A stretch of 64,000 bases of DNA, from assembly GCF_047663525.1 (NCBI RefSeq), contig NC_092590.1, positions 50,870,501 through 50,934,500 on the forward strand, given 5' to 3'. This DNA is from Anas platyrhynchos. Taxonomy: Eukaryota; Chordata; Aves; Anseriformes; Anatidae. Shown here in pieces: positions 1 through 12,500 of the stretch. How positions within the stretch are numbered: the stretch's first letter is position 1; every line of letters starts with the position of its first letter. The notes below the pieces were generated by a model, which made no database searches, was not told the origin of the DNA, and saw only the letters and a program-made list of their open reading frames with translations. Made by a program: the position numbers and the translations under genes.

Positions 1-523
1 GTATTGAGAATAATTATATTACACTTCTCACAAACAAAATGGGCACCTAAGAAGTGGAAAATAAGTTTTCCTGTTCGAGCTTTCAGCTTATAAAGTATAA
101 TTTTAAAGTGGTGTGCTGTTTTGTACAGATGTGTACAGTGTCAAATAAGCCTCTTCTCTTATTTACAGGCTGTTGAGATGGATTGTTTCAGGGTTTGAAT
201 GTTTGGTATTTAAATAAATGTAATTATTACAATTCATTGATTACAATGCGCTTCTTAACTTACTCTAAGTTTCTGTTTACTTTTCTTTACTTTGATTCAG
301 GTAATAGTGACAAATAGTCATCCATCCCTCCCTCTGAAGTTAGAATACAGCCAAATGTAATGGGTTAATGGTTAAGTATAATTAGGGCTCTAATTGAAAC
401 TCTGCTTGTGGCTATTTGTATGCAAAGCGGTTTGGGGATAGCCTTCACAAGAGCTTTTGAACTGAAATAGTCTGTGCCAAAACACTGGAGTTTTCTCTTA
501 ATATGGTTTCCTTTGCTTTGCAG

Positions 524-587
524 GCGCTTAAATACTTTAAACAAATGTGCAGTGATGAAGCTAGAAATCAGTCCCCACAGGAAAAGG
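524..587 (+). CDS. DLC1: DLC1 exon encoding the end of the SAM domain
   Basis: A 64-base exon between a pyrimidine-rich acceptor (ctttgcag) and a consensus donor (GTAAGT). Its first base completes a codon from an upstream exon, then it reads RLNTLNKCAVMKLEISPHRKR, the last helix of the SAM domain plus the basic linker of DLC1. It joins in phase 0 to the exon at 3530. This short exon was too small to stand out as an ORF and was found by looking for the sequence that must precede SEDSDEDE. Confidence 0.92.
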
Positions 588-3500
588 GTAAGTACCTTTG
601 ACATCTTCTGTTACAGCATTGTGCGTTAATAAAACTGAAAAAAGAAAACCCTAGCAGATTGTTTAGCTGTAGTGTAGGATGACAGCTGAGTTAAACCTGC
701 CAATGACTCATAGTCAAAACTCTGCTTATATTTCATCTTATGTTCTCACTTAGTGAAAACTGCAGGGCTTGGGCCTGCATAAAGGTTATTTGTCTAGCTA
801 ACTCTTCCATGAGATGCAGCTCTCAGCCTGAAAAACACTGGGATTCTCTGCCTACAAGTGGAGTTGTTTGTGTTGTAGCTTATTACTTGCTCTCAGGCAG
901 GATTGTAATTAGTAGGCATGATGGAGGGGATCCTGACCAGCCACAATGAGCTGACCTGAATGTTAGAACATCGTCCTTGATGTAATCTTCACAGTTTTGG
1001 TTCTTTGCCATTACATTGGAATTGTATTCTTTTATTACAATATAGGCAGTGTGACTGTGTCTGGCATGCGAAAGAGATGACCGTTTGTAGGATTTGGCAT
1101 GTTGTTTCCTTGTTTGCTTGGTGGTGATTTTTGTTTTTTGTTTTTGTTTTTTTTTTTTGTTTGTTTTTGGTTTGTTTGGTTTTTATTACAGCTCAAAATT
1201 AAAGCAAAATATTTAAAGAATATATTGACTACCTTTTTAGGAAGCTTACACATCTCCAGGGAGTTTAGCAGGAGTTAAAAGGGTTTCTTGATTGTTCATG
1301 ATCCCTGTGGAGCGTAGTGAGAAAGAAGAGAGGACCTACTGTAACTTCAGTAAGGTAGTACAGACAGAAAGCTGAGCTGCTGGATTTTGCTAGTAAGGTA
1401 CCATTTGATAGCTGTCTTAAAACTATGTGGGTGTCCTAGGAGGGATCAGTAGTTGATACTGTCCCCTGGGATATGACGACTGCAGATAAAGATGACTGAA
1501 CTAAGGCAATACAATGCTGCCCTACCCTTAGGAAGAATGCATACAAATGCTCTGAGGTTGTTTACCAGGAATTAATCCCCTCTTTCCCTATCTGTTTGTG
1601 GTATGCTGGAAACAGCACCCAAGTTCCAAAAGATAACACTCTGAGGCAGCATATATATGAACTTTTTTAAAGTAGGGGTATACCACTGGCTTGCCTGTTT
1701 ATGACCACCAGAAGATTTCTCCTCCTTGTTTTTCAATCCTGTCAACACTGGAATGATCAGTATTGCTGCTAGATGTCAGACCAGACCCAACTTCTTCCAG
1801 AGTCTGGATGTTACGTTTTGTTTCAGTTCTTCCTGATTTTCACTCACCACTCATGTTCTGGCAGATGGACTTTGATACCATTCCCATTTGCTGTTGACTT
1901 CATTAAAATTCTTAGCCTTTAAAGCTTTTTAATACTAGGGAAAAAATTGTGCTGACAGAAACATATGCTTGTTTATGTTGCATTGACTCTTTGCAAACTA
2001 AGACTTGCCTTGCTGTTCCTTTTTTCCAGTCATACCACGTTCACCACCAAACCATCATTATTATCCATTGACAGTTTCAGGTGACATTTTTCCTCTGGAA
2101 AACTTTAAATAAAGCAAGCCAGTCCTCTTAGGTTTTCATCTGAGTCATGGACAAAAACACTGGTTGTATTAGCTGGGAAACAAAGAGAATGACACTTGCT
2201 CTGTTTCCTGTGTGTATTTGGTTATAAAAAATAAATATGGTGTTTCACTTATCTTCCTGAGCTGATGAAATGTGCTAAGAGGAAAAAAAAAAAAAAAAAA
2301 GGCACCAGGAGAGGATCAGGAACTGAAGTATGCATAAATAAAATACTTGAAATATGAATAACTTACTTATTTTTCAGACTATGAGTGTTTGTGTTCCTGG
2401 CACACAAATAGTTACAGTTTGAGGCGTGCATGTGTACTTGTTTTTAAATTAAAGCAATCTAAACAAATTAAGTGAAACTTCAGCACCCATGGAGCTGTGT
2501 GGCAATTAGTCTTCCCTACTCTGAACAGCGAAGGTTATTTTGTGGTTTCATGGTGTCACATTCAAATAGCTCTCATTGGCTTCATTCTTCTAGCTGCGTG
2601 CAACATGAAATTTTCCAGATACTTGGAAGACCAAAAACTTCAGTTCCAGGATCCTTCCCTTTCAGGATTTAGATGAAAAGACTTAGACATAAGTGATGTA
2701 CGTGTAATTGTGCCCTCAAGCATTCGTCATACATCAAACATAATCAGGGAAGATGCTATTTACAATTTACTTACGTGCTATACCGTGAGTGAGCTTTTGC
2801 TGCTCGCTATCTATGAGTGTTAAAGTTTGCCTGGAGCAAGACTGAAGTAGAAACTTCACAGGACATTCTTAAAATGTTAGCTGCTAGCCTGTGGGAGGAA
2901 GAGTGGACCAGGTAGGAGCCTGGAGGCATCAGACTGTAGCAATGCAAGAGTTTCTTTTGCTGTCTCATTAGTCACAGTGAGGAGACCTTTTAAACTTCCA
3001 GAATGGGTAAGGAATTAAGCTGCAACAACTCACAATGTATGAGAAACATCTCTTAATTGCAAAGAGGAGTATAAACACAGAGCCACTATCAAAAGAGTGT
3101 AACTTTGGAGAGAGTCCAGAGGGACCCCAACCCCGGACTGACTCCAGTTTAAAATTTTATGCATGCCAGGAATTTCCATTGATCTGAGGGCTATCCACTG
3201 TGACCAATTAATTAAAAGTCTATGGATACTAAGGTTTTCAGAAAAGAGCAATTTAAAGCAGATTGCATTGTTTGTTTCTTTTTTACGAAGCATATATCCT
3301 TTGTATTTAAAAACTGTTAAAAAGTACTGTCTGTCCTCTGTAATCTTTTCTTCTGACAACCTTTATGGCCTAAACTTCCTCTCCCTGAAGTAAGAGACTG
3401 TTTTTGCTTTAAATTCATGAGAACCAGGTCATGCTTAACTCAGTTTAGTGCGCATTGTATTTAAATGCAGCTGCATTTGTGATGTTGGCAGTTTGCATGC

Positions 3501-6500
3501 ATTATTTCCAGGCTTCTTTTTCTCTGCAGAGTGAAGACTCAGATGAAGATGAACCGTGTGCAATAAGTGGCAAATGGACTTTTCAAAGGGACAGCAAGAG
3601 GTGGTCGAGGCTTGAGGAGTTCGATGTGTTCCCTCCAAAGCCAGACTTGAATACCTCCTCCCCAGAAGCTCCCCACCTTACAAACGCGGCCAGCCGTGAG
3701 AGCGTGCTCACAGACCTCAGCGAGCGGCAGGAGGTGGCTTCAATTCTCAGCATCAGCAGCACCAGCAGCCACCAACCAACCCTGCAGAGCGAGGCATCTA
3801 CCACCAGGACAAATTCCGTCGTGAGCGTTTGTTCATCAAGCAATTTCGTAGCAAATGATGACTCATTCAGCAGCCTGCCCTCCCCCAGGGAACTGAACAG
3901 CTTCAGCTTCAACACAAAAGCAAATGAGAAGAACACCAAGTCTAAAACAAAGAGCCTGCTCAAGAGAATGGAGAGCCTGAAAATCAAGAGCTCTCACCAT
4001 GGCAAGAACAAAGCTCCTTCAAAGCTCGGCCTTATTATTAGCGGGCCCATCCTGCAGGAGGGCATGGATGAAGATAAGCTGAAGCAACTTAACTGTGTGG
4101 AGATTTCTGCCCTCAATGGCAACCACATCAGCCTCCCCATGGTACGAAAAAGGAGTGTCTCCAATTCCACCCAGACCAGCAGCAGCAGCAGTCAGTCTGA
4201 GACGAGCAGTGCCGTCAGCACACCCAGCCCTGTCACGCGAACGCGCAGCCTCAGTGCGTACAATAAAAGGGTGGGCATGTACCTGGAAGGCTTTGACCCC
4301 TTCAACCAGTCGACCTTCAGTGATGTGATGGAGCAGAACTTCAAGAACAGGGGAAGCTTTGCAGAAGACACCGTGTTTTTTATCCCAGAAGATCACAAGC
4401 CCGGCACTTTTCCCAAAGCACTCTCCAATGGCAACTTCTCCCCAACAGAAAGTAATGCTTCCGTGAACTGGAGGACAGGGAGTTTCCATGGCCATGGCCA
4501 TCTCACCCTCCGGAGGGAAAACAGTGGAGACAGCTCCAAAGAGCTGAGCATGGGAAAACGGCGCAACTCCGCTAGCTCAGTGAGCAGCCGCCTGAGTATT
4601 TATGACAATGTGCCAGGCTCGATCCTGTATTCCAGTACGAGTGACTTGGCCGACCTTGAAAACGAAGACATATTCCCAGAACTAGACGACATCCTGTACC
4701 ATGTGAAAGGGATGCAGAGAATAGTAAACCAGTGGTCAGAGAAGTTCTCAGATGAAGGGGACTCTGACTCAGCACTCGACTCCATCTCCCCCTGTCCTTC
4801 CTCCCCAAAGCAGATCCACCTTGACGTAGATAACGATCGAACAACACCGAGTGACCTTGACAGCACAGGGAATTCACTTAATGAAACAGAAGAGCCTTCA
4901 GGAATGCAAGACAGAAGGGACTCTGGGGTGGGCGCATCTCTGACACGGTCTAGCAGGTGAGCTCATGAGTGCTGGGGCTTGGGGTGGCCCCACTGAGGTC
5001 CTCTCCAGACCCACTGGTTCTGCAGTAGCTGCACCACACTCGGTTAAGGCCTTCCTGTAATAGAAGTTAGGGCCACTGAAGCACACATGTGCTGTTCCCA
5101 TCACTTCCAAAAACCATTATCGCCAAGGAAAGTATTTGTACAACACTTGTAGATAAGTGATTCCCACACTTCATAGCTATATGTTTATATGTTCAGCTCA
5201 AGTCGTCACTGGAAAAACAGCCTGCTCAGCAAGTCAGCGTTTGGAGCAATGTTAAGGCAGGTTTGGGGGGTGGGGATTCTTCAAACCGAAAGGGTGTGTG
5301 GGAGGGAGAAGGACCTCAAGTAGTACTATTACTTTTCAAATTGGCTAGGAGAGCCAGTGGAAATATGGTCTGTTTTGTGTCAGTGTATAGTAAAAGCCTG
5401 GACTTTTAGACTGTCTCAAAAAAAATGCACTTTCAGTAGCAGGCTGTTTCTTAATAGCATGCTAGGGCACTAAATCTGCAGGGAAGATGGGGCTTGTTTA
5501 CTTTTTCTTGATCACTGTAGCACAGTAGGGGCTTGGGGGAGCTCCAGAGGCCTCCCAGTTTCTGTTGGGAGTTTCACCACATATTTTATATTGTGAATAG
5601 AGCAAGGGGCTGAACTCTTTCTAACTTTGTTTCCAGTTTTCTTTTAAAACTGGTGCAAATCATTTTGGGCTCGGTTTCTGCTGTCCCTTAGTTGCCTACA
5701 GCTGCTTGTATAAACTTAATGGGACTTTTAGAAGAGCTTAGTTCCTGTTTGATGTGTCTTGAAATTTGAGGCCTTTTTTTTTTTTTTCTTTTTTTCTCTT
5801 AATGGAGTTTTTTGATTCTGACTGACTTGATACTGAAAGGGTTTCTGGGAAGAAAAAAAAAAAGTTTTTGGAGCCATCTGAGGATGTCTGATAGTGCAAG
5901 GCCACGTAGGTCAGCTCAGAGTGTATGTTCCTATTGACACACGTTGCAGGGAGTGAGGCGAATGTCTCAGTGACCTGTTCTTACTCTGTTCCCTGTCACT
6001 TCTGCAGGCACAGGCTGAGGTGGCACAGCTTCCAGAGCTCCCACCGGCCCAGCCTCAGCTCGGCGTCTCTGCAGATTAACTGCCAGTCCGTGGCACAGAT
6101 GAACCTGCTGCAGAAGTACTCGCTCCTCAAGTTAACAGCTCTGCTGGAGAAGTACACGCCTTCCAACAAGCACGGTTTCAGCTGGTAAGGGCACAATGCC
6201 AGGTGTAGACAGGCCATCTGTCCAAGCACAACAGTTTCCCTAGTCCTAACTAACTTTTTGAAAGACGCAACAAATCCCTCCATCCTTCTTTTTTCCATAT
6301 TTGCACTTCTTCCTCTAGCCTGCGCTCACAATGATTTGTGCTAACTAACATCACTAACCCTTTACATAAACGTAACCTCAGTAGGATTGAGGACTGTATT
6401 CAAGGAGGCATGTGAGGGAGTAAAAGCAATCATGTACAGGCCAGCTGGCCAGCTTTCTGCGTGGCAAGATGTCCACTATTTGTAGCAAAAGAAGGACAAG

Positions 6501-9500
6501 TGGTATATTGAGAGAGTTAGTGAGTGGTGGCACAGAGCTCAATAGATCTGAAGATGCTTAAGTTATTCTTATTTTTTTTCTACATAGCTTTCTCTATGTA
6601 ATCATGTGATTAAATAACATAAGCGTCCTTTAGTTCTAGTGTCTTGTTATCCAACAACTACCTCCCCTCTTTAAAGGACTATAAATCCAGCACTATAGAT
6701 CCACTTAACTTGAAAAAAAAAGGGGGAGGGTATGGAGGTTGGGAGAATCATGAATTTTTTTGTAGGCAGCAATATCTGCTCTGGCCAGGTGTTTGTATCT
6801 AAGTTGTTGTTTTGTTTGTTTGGATTTTGTTGGAATAATGAAATAGAAAGCTTTTTTATTATTGTATCTGCAGTACAGCCTGTGTAACCTTCAGGATGCA
6901 AAAGACGCAGTAAAATTTTTCTTCTCCCTACCACAGGCCAGCCTCCTCCCTTCCCCAGGAGTCATAGAGAGTATTTAGCTTCAGCATCAAAGTACCTCCT
7001 GTTCAAAGGCTGTTATTATGTCAGCCTTTCTAAATACAGAAGTTGTTTGTTCTGAAAGACAGAAATAAGTATTGACCAGTTATCCCTGCATGCTTCAGAT
7101 TCTCGGTGGAGATCGCAATGTGTTTTTTCACATTCCATTGGCATGTTTTTTGACAAAGCAAGTATTATTCGTGCATATATCAATAATGCCCTAAACTTAA
7201 CTATATGGCAATACAAATTGGTTCTGTTTTCCTATGTAACAGATTAGTCAGCTGTAAATCCAAAGCACTGTTTGTATAGCTGTACTGTATATATCGAAAT
7301 GCTAAATAGGTCTCCCTGTTCTCCAGTGTTACTGTGTCCTATGAGCTGTTACACCATACATTAGCTTTTCTCCTTGTTTAGGAGAATGATCTCAATATTT
7401 TCACATTTTAATAGCTTTTTTTTCCTTTATGAAAGCAACACTTGGGGACCTCGGGGTAAATCATTCCTTTGTATTTAGTAACTTTTTCCTTGGAGTCAAA
7501 AGCAAATGGAAAGGCCTCTCATTGAAACTGGAGTGGGAGGTAGGGGTAACAACAGTAACTGCCTGACAAGGAGGGGGGTCCCTCAAAGGGGTTGTTTATA
7601 GAGCTGAAGTTTTTAGCTGACAATCTCAAATGTATTACATCAGTTTCCTGCTGTTATGCACACTGGTGGGTGGTGGACCCAGTTTGAGGACTTTGCAGAA
7701 CAAGTAGTTGACATACAAAAGCTCATTGTTCAAATGCCCATCTTTCCTGAAACCTAAAGAAGCAGTGTTATAAGGGGTCACTGACCACAGGATTTATTTT
7801 GACTCCATTGCAATTCACTCTGGCCCCTGCAGTTTTTCCCTGTAGCTTTTGTCCTACTAATATTGATAGAGTAGCACCACATTAATATGTACAGGCAGCA
7901 TACAGCTCTGAATGTTAAGCCTTTCTCTTAGAGAAACTGTTTTCTGTCCTCTCTCCCCTCCCATCCCTGAATGAATTAGCTTATTTATATTCTCACTACT
8001 TTTCATATTACTCAGCATACTAAAATATTTCACTTATTTTCACTTCGTGAGTTACTGGAAATCTATAAGATAAATGGCCGACAGAGGTTTAATCTAATTT
8101 TGTCATTCCCTTTGCTTAAATAGGGCAGTACCAAAATTTATGAAAAGGATAAAGGTACCAGACTATAAAGACCGAAACGTATTTGGAGTACCACTACAAA
8201 TCAACGTGCAGCGCACCGGGCAGCCTCTTCCACAGAGCATTCAACAAGCCATGCGGTACCTTCGCAACCACTGCCTGGATCAGGTAGGTTTTTCTCTACT
8301 CTCATCCCACTCTCATTCAGTACCCGATGCCCAGCCTTCCATTAATTTTGTTGTTGTTTCTGGGTCAGATTGAAAAAGCAGACTCAGAACAAAATGAATA
8401 ATTCAAGGAAAGCTTTCCATGAAATTAGAATTCGTATATAAGAGGCTAAAGAACATACTTAGATTTCAATTTTGCTATACTCAATGTAAATGTGTTTACT
8501 TTTCCATATACAATTACCCTTAGGTTGGACTATTTAGGAAATCTGGAGTCAAATCAAGAATTCAGGCTTTACGTCAAATGAATGAGAGTTCAGCAGACAG
8601 CGTCAACTATGATGGCCAGTCTGCTTACGATGTAGCAGACATGTTAAAGCAATTCTTCCGTGACCTACCTGAGCCTCTCATGACCAACAAACTCTCTGAG
8701 ACCTTCTTACAGATATACCAGTGTAAGTACTGAGATTTCTAAAGCTAAATGGCTAACTGTCATTTGTGTAGCACGGGTGAGACTTTCTAACACTGCTCCT
8801 CTGGGCACTACGCATGTTGCATGTGTTGGTCTTTCCCTTTCTCTAGCCACCATTATATTTCAGGCTGCCATATAAAGAACTGATTTTTGATATTCTGACT
8901 GTATAATGATTCATAGGACAGGACAAGTTCTTTTAATTTCACCTTTTCACTCAAGTTCGGGAACAAATAAATCCTCCATCACTTGCTGTAGTTTCCTCTG
9001 TTCTTTGAGCATACTTGACACTACAGTTTGAAGATAAACTGTGTCTGATGTGGCTAAGTAGAGGGCTTGTGCAAACATTACGTTCACAGAGTTTGGGACT
9101 TTTGAGGGGATTAAAATCCACTAAATAACCGAGATGGGGGTTTTTGTTTGTTTTTGGTTTAAAGAGTAAGATTGCCAAAGGAATTGTATTTTCTTAAAAT
9201 TCATATTATTCTATCTCTCACCACAACTTTTGAAAGCAACCTTTTAAGTTGAAAACTTTTCTGTTACTAATTTTTAGCTACTTTACTGGTAGGTACCATG
9301 AACAGAATGTGCTTAGAATAAAAAACATCAAAACATGAATTTATCAACACACCTTGAAAGAAAGAATTCATCTTGTTGGGATGTCAGGTTCAACTCCAGC
9401 TAGAGATACATTCCCTATTGTGAGTTAGATAAATCAAGTTATCAAGTTCTGTATACGTGGATGTTTTGTGCTGGATCTTTCCAAATCAGTTGCCCTTCAA

Positions 9501-12500
9501 AAGTTTTTCATTTTTGTTTCATTAGGAATACTTGCATGCTTTATAAAAGCATTTTATTAAACTGCCAAAGATGAATTAATGTTTGGTGACCAGAAAACCC
9601 CAACGCTTTTTGAAATATCCATGGAGGTCCAAGCTGATGCACTATGGGCACTTTGATCCTCTAACACCACCCCATGTATTCTTCCCATGGTGGCACAGCT
9701 ACAACACAGCTTGATACAAAAATACTTCCTTTGAGCCATTACTGTATTTTGTGCCTTCCCTATGATGATGCAAATGCTCTGTCCAGGAAATTCCTTCAGA
9801 CCTCTGTAGGTGGAGGTGACAGTTTAAAATAAGAACATATGTACTGTTATTTCAGAGCACATTTTTTGTTTGTTTGTTTCAATTCCCAAGAAAGTTTATG
9901 GAAAAAATTAATTAGACTCTCCACTTCCTTGCATATTAAACAGCAACTCTTTCTGATTTAGTGCCAGAAAAAGTTTGACACAGTACTGCAGAAGTATATT
10001 TTCCTTTCCCTTCCTTTCACAGCTGGTAGGTCTGAGGAATCCCCAGAGGTGGTCGGGAAGTATTATCTCCATGCAAAACAAAGAGCCTTAAAGCAGCTGT
10101 AAATTTTGCTTCCCTGCAAAGGACAAAATTTCTCTTTGCTTTAGAGTTATGCACCAGGCTGCACTCTGGAATTGCCCGTACAAAGCTTAAATGTGCTTTG
10201 AGCTGATTGAAGGGAGTGAGCAGAGAACAGTAGACTTTTGCTTAAACTTGCATTCTAAACTCACTTGCCAGCCTTGTGAAATTGCTGAAGCCCAAAGCAA
10301 ATACCAGTTAAATATCTGGTTAGCAACGCATGTATTATGAGCCATGCAGCCAGGGCAGCATGGTGCTAATGATGATATAAATGCTCCAGGAGTCAAACTC
10401 TCATGTTGTCTTCAGGGATGGCCTGTTGGAAATCCCTTTATAAGAAGCAGATCTGGTCTGGGTTATTTCACTATTTGTTCCCTTCAAGTTTGGAGGAGAA
10501 GGCCTTATATAAAGACACACGTCAAATTTTTCCAATGGATGTTTGTTGTTAGTAACCAAGGAGCTGTTTAATGGTATGGGGCTTCACAGCACTGACTTTC
10601 TTTTTCCACTGCATGACTTTGAATGATCTGCTCAATAAAGCAACCCTGTGTGTTTGGTAAAGCACTTTCTGGCTCTTTTATGACATCATTGTTAAAAAGG
10701 TCTGCTAGCCAATTTATTTAATTAATTCACCTATTCTCAAATGCATTTGTTTTGAATTTCTTTGAAAGCCAAAGAATTTCTAAATTGGCTGGACTGTGTT
10801 TGCTTGTTCGCTGCCTGAGCCCAGGATTCTGTCATTTTAGTGCAAGTAGCTGTTGAAATTAAATCTAAAATTAACTCTGGCCTAGGCACAACTTCTTCTT
10901 GCTTGCATTTCTTGTGAGGCAGGAAATAACTGAGGGCAGTTAAACTAGCGGGTTAAAAAAAATCCTTCATGTTTCCTACGAATGGTATGCATCCTGAAGG
11001 AAATCACTTCAAACTCGAGTCAAGTATTTGAAGCTGGAGTTTGCTTTGGGATGTATTCATGCTGTGTGTGTGGAAAATCAATGGGCTGATGAGAGAATTA
11101 CTAATATTATGCAGATGTGCCAAAGGATCAGCGTCTCCAGGCTATCAAGGCTGCCATTATGCTTTTACCTGATGAGAACAGGGAGGTCCTCCAGATTCTT
11201 CTCTATTTCCTGAGTGATGTCACAGCTGCAGTGAAGGAGAACCAGATGACACCAACAAACCTGGCGGTGTGCTTAGCACCTTCTCTTTTCCACTTAAACA
11301 CTCTCAAAAGAGAGAATTCCTCCCCAAGGTACGTTTCAGGAGAGCACAGCTCATTGCTGCTGGTCTTGTTGACCCTGCCACTTTTGATCCCATTGAACAC
11401 CTCAGAAGGCACGAGGTGCAGAATGGTTATGTGACCCTACTTTTTTTAACAGATTTGTTAAAATGTTAGTCAGCTCACAAAAGGGAAGAAATGGGGGGAC
11501 TCCATAGAAGTTTAGTATGAGTAGCAAAAGAAGTCAGTAACAGCATGCCAAGATTTAGTCCCAAGCAACGCTGCTCTAAATCACCAGCAGCTTCTGGAAT
11601 CCTACTGTTTTCTTACTAAATGTCTCTCTTGCTCTGTGTTAAATAACTGAATTTGTGTGTGTGTGTGCTCTTCTCCCCTGTGAAGGGTGATGCAACGAAA
11701 ACCAAGCCTGGGAAAACCTGATCAGAAAGACCTAAATGAAAATTTGGCTGCAACCCAGGGGCTAGCCCATATGATTGCTGAATGCAAGAAGCTCTTCCAG
11801 GTAAAACACGGATCTGCAAAACTGATGGGTGCAATGTTGGCCAACGTGACTTAGCTTTCCATTATTCAGCAGACCTAGGAACTTCTCTTTATTTTAATAA
11901 AAATTAGTATATGTAAAAAGTTTTTTAAAAATCTTTGCATCCTTATCTGAGTGCACGTGTGAATTTGAAGTGTTGCCAGATATGTTTTGTTGACACTGGC
12001 ACTCAAAAGACACGAAGCAGTTGTGGGGTCTGGGGCATTTTTGTGACATCCCAGCTGCACTTGAAATGTGTGTTCAAACTTCTATTGTGCAGCCATGAGG
12101 ATCTGTGAGCTTCAGCTCTAATTACAAAGCAAGAAGCTATTTCCAAGAATTTCAGTGCTTGCTTTATACTGAAATTCCCAAGGGAAGGCAAGGCTAGGCC
12201 ACAAAAGCATCCTGAACGTGACACTATCAGACTGGCGGCTGAAGGCTCCATAACAACTAAAGCACGCTCCCTCTAGAGCCCAGCATGGAGAACCAGACAA
12301 GTCTGCGTCCTGGTTTTCCTCACTGTCATCAAATCTTTTCAGAGCCCACAACTGAAGGCATGCCTGTCTCTCTTCTTGCAGCTGACAGCTGGCCTCTCCT
12401 TCAGTCAATCTGCAGGATAAGTTTTGCTATGGGAATGAGTCTGAGTTGTGGAGCAAAGAGGGTATACACCACAGAAAAACTAAAAAACAAAAGACACACT

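Noticed and set aside
3455..3529. Upstream extension of the large DLC1 exon with a Met codon
   Set aside because: A good acceptor ends at 3529 and the exon at 524-587 joins in frame to 3530. The extension is intron sequence, though an alternative start cannot be fully excluded.
4019..4501. 160-codon ORF antisense to the large DLC1 exon
   Set aside because: It is a shadow of the DLC1 coding frame, which is conserved residue by residue with the human protein.
11329..11434. In-frame read-through after the GAP exon
   Set aside because: Continues past a consensus GTACGT donor; the next exon fits the human protein exactly. Only an intron-retained transcript would use it.
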